DNA of 6,326 nucleotides, taken from contig JAFGRF010000235.1 of the NCBI GenBank assembly GCA_016935295.1, positions 1 through 6,326 of the forward strand. The letters run 5' to 3'. Made by a program: the position numbers and the translations under genes. This document shows, one piece after another, positions 5,089 to 6,326 of the stretch. A model generated the notes under the pieces. The model worked only from the letters and a program-made list of their open reading frames with translations. It had not been told where the DNA came from and ran no database searches. This DNA is from Caldifarciminota bacterium. Lineage in GTDB: Bacteria > Hydrothermota > Tepidihabitantia > Tepidihabitantales > Tepidihabitantaceae. Each line of letters opens with the position of its first letter. Within the stretch, counting starts at the first letter, position 1.

Positions 5089-6326
5089 TCAAGCGTCCAG
5101 CGTCTTACGTACTGCGTCCTCTGACAGCGGGCCGACCGCGCCGCAGTACTCGAAATCAGCAGCCAGCAGCTCGTCCAGCAGGCTCTCCACGTCCGCGCGC
5201 GTCAGCCGGTTGTATGCCTCCACCGTCTCGTCCACCGTCACTGCCCGGCCCAGGAGCTGCCACGCCCGGGCCAGGCGCATCATCCGCGTGCTCGTGCTCT
5301 CAAGCGCCAGGAGCACCGAGCTCTTGGTCATGTTCCGCGCCCGCTCGAATTCGTCGTCGGTCAGCCGGTCGCAGCGCAGGCGCGCGAATTCCTCGCGCAG
5401 AACCGTCACGCACCGTGCCAGCTTCCGGTGGTCGGTGACGAGGTAGACACCAAGCAACCCGGAATCCGAGTACTGCTCCGCGAAACTGCCCACCGAATAT
5501 ACCAGAGCCTCCTGCTCGCGCAAGCGCTGAAACAGCCGCGAGGACACCCCGCCGCCGAGCGCCATGTTGAGCACGGCCAGCGCGTGGCGCCGCGGGTCGG
5601 AGTAGACGAGCCCCGGTCTGGCCAGGCACAGATAGACCTGCGAAAGCTCGTTCCTCGTCTCGACCAGCACGTTCGGTAGAGGGATGGCGGCCGGAGTCCG
5701 GGACGGAGACCGGCACGCCCGACGCGTATCGAGCAAAGACACCAGCGAATCGGCCAGCCGCCCGTGTTCGACATCGCCCACGGCCACCGCGACCCCGCAG
5801 GCCGGGCCGTAGCAGCCCGCATACCGCTCGCGCAAATCGTCATCCGACTGCCCGTTGACCGAATCGATGGTGCCAACAATCGGCCGGCCCATGCCGTGTT
5901 CGCCATAGAGCGCGCGGAAGAGCAGGTTCAGCGCGATAGTATCCGGGTCCTCCTGACTGGTGCGGATCTCCTCGGAAATGACCTCCTTCTCCTTGGCCAG
6001 TTCCTCGGCCCGGAACGCGGGTGCGTTCACCGTCTCGGCCATCAACGCAGTAACCGGCCCGAACTGGTCCCCGGGAAAACGGCCGTAGAAACAGGTTGTC
6101 TCCTTGTCGGTGAACGCATTCAGCTCGGCGCCGTGCGACTCGGCCGCGATGTTGATGGCAATCACGTCCTTGTCCCTGGTGCCGCGAAAAACCATGTGCT
6201 CGATCATGTGCGCGATGCCGCCCTTGCCCTCCGGGTCGTCGCGCCCGCCGGTTCGGAAACTCAGCCCCAGCGCCACCGAACGAATGTGCGGTATCCGCTC
6301 GGAAATAACGACCAGCCCGGACGGCA
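5089..6326 (-). CDS. M16-family zinc peptidase (processing-peptidase-like), 5' end outside window
   Basis: This is a zinc metallopeptidase of family M16 (pitrilysin / mitochondrial-processing-peptidase-like), the single-unit bacterial form that works as a dimer on short peptides or leader sequences. 411 residues are visible. The inverted zinc motif HMIEH (His39, Glu42, His43 of the visible part) is intact, and the third ligand is supplied by the Glu118-Glu119 pair in EVISEEI, about 76 residues on, as the family requires. The second domain has GGGVSSRLFQRLREQEALVY, the usual substrate-clamp segment (257-276). The frame is open to the window edge, and PSGLVVISERIPHIRS is the normal start of the first domain, so only about 5-15 residues are missing. 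A GTG at 6276 is in frame but would remove conserved sequence and is not the start. No signal peptide can be judged because the N-terminus is cut. In many bacteria such genes lie near pnp; that region is outside this window. The stop is 57 bp before the aminotransferase ATG. Confidence 0.93.
   Translation of the reverse strand, partial: PSGLVVISERIPHIRSVALGLSFRTGGRDDPEGKGGIAHMIEHMVFRGTRDKDVIAINIAAESHGAELNAFTDKETTCFYGRFPGDQFGPVTALMAETVNAPAFRAEELAKEKEVISEEIRTSQEDPDTIALNLLFRALYGEHGMGRPIVGTIDSVNGQSDDDLRERYAGCYGPACGVAVAVGDVEHGRLADSLVSLLDTRRACRSPSRTPAAIPLPNVLVETRNELSQVYLCLARPGLVYSDPRRHALAVLNMALGGGVSSRLFQRLREQEALVYSVGSFAEQYSDSGLLGVYLVTDHRKLARCVTVLREEFARLRCDRLTDDEFERARNMTKSSVLLALESTSTRMMRLARAWQLLGRAVTVDETVEAYNRLTRADVESLLDELLAADFEYCGAVGPLSEDAVRKTLDA

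Noticed and set aside
3574..5124. 516-codon open frame on the plus strand
   Set aside because: It lies antisense to the aminotransferase, runs through both palindromic gaps, and its translation is rich in Arg, His, Gly and Asp without any recognisable domain. It is a by-product of GC-rich codon use on the opposite strand.

Overview
The window is GC-rich bacterial DNA, packed with genes that are all on the minus strand. Reading in transcription order (right to left) it holds five protein genes: an M16-family zinc peptidase (its first few codons lie beyond the right edge), a class I/II PLP-dependent aminotransferase, a GT4-family glycosyltransferase resembling the PimA/PimB group, a 12-helix major facilitator superfamily (MFS) transporter, and an M29-family aminopeptidase that runs off the left edge close to its expected C-terminus. 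No RNA gene, CRISPR array, transposase or phage gene was seen.

The layout falls into two tight blocks separated by repeat-bearing gaps. The glycosyltransferase, transporter and aminopeptidase form one compact block: the transporter's likely GTG start overlaps the glycosyltransferase stop by 8 nt, and only 3 nt separate the transporter stop from the aminopeptidase ATG. Upstream, the aminotransferase is set off by two gaps (57 and 126 bp), and each gap is largely made of palindromic sequence. The larger gap is almost entirely one imperfect inverted repeat of about 105 bp built on CGAATGA-type units. It is followed immediately by a second perfect 12-bp-arm palindrome that contains the ribosome binding site and start codon of the glycosyltransferase. 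The smaller gap carries a 16-nt perfect palindrome in a run of GATGC/GCATC words.

The two peptidases and the aminotransferase fit a peptide- and amino-acid-using lifestyle. The glycosyltransferase plus transporter pair could make and move a glycoconjugate or glycolipid, but that link rests only on gene order. The aminotransferase most resembles, from memory, versions found in Bacteroidetes and related FCB-group bacteria. The CGAATGA-type intergenic repeats recall those of uncultivated lineages such as WOR-3, Omnitrophota or Planctomycetes. A candidate-phylum bacterium known from metagenomes is therefore a reasonable but low-confidence guess. No clearly new multi-gene system is visible; the most distinctive signals are the intergenic palindromes.
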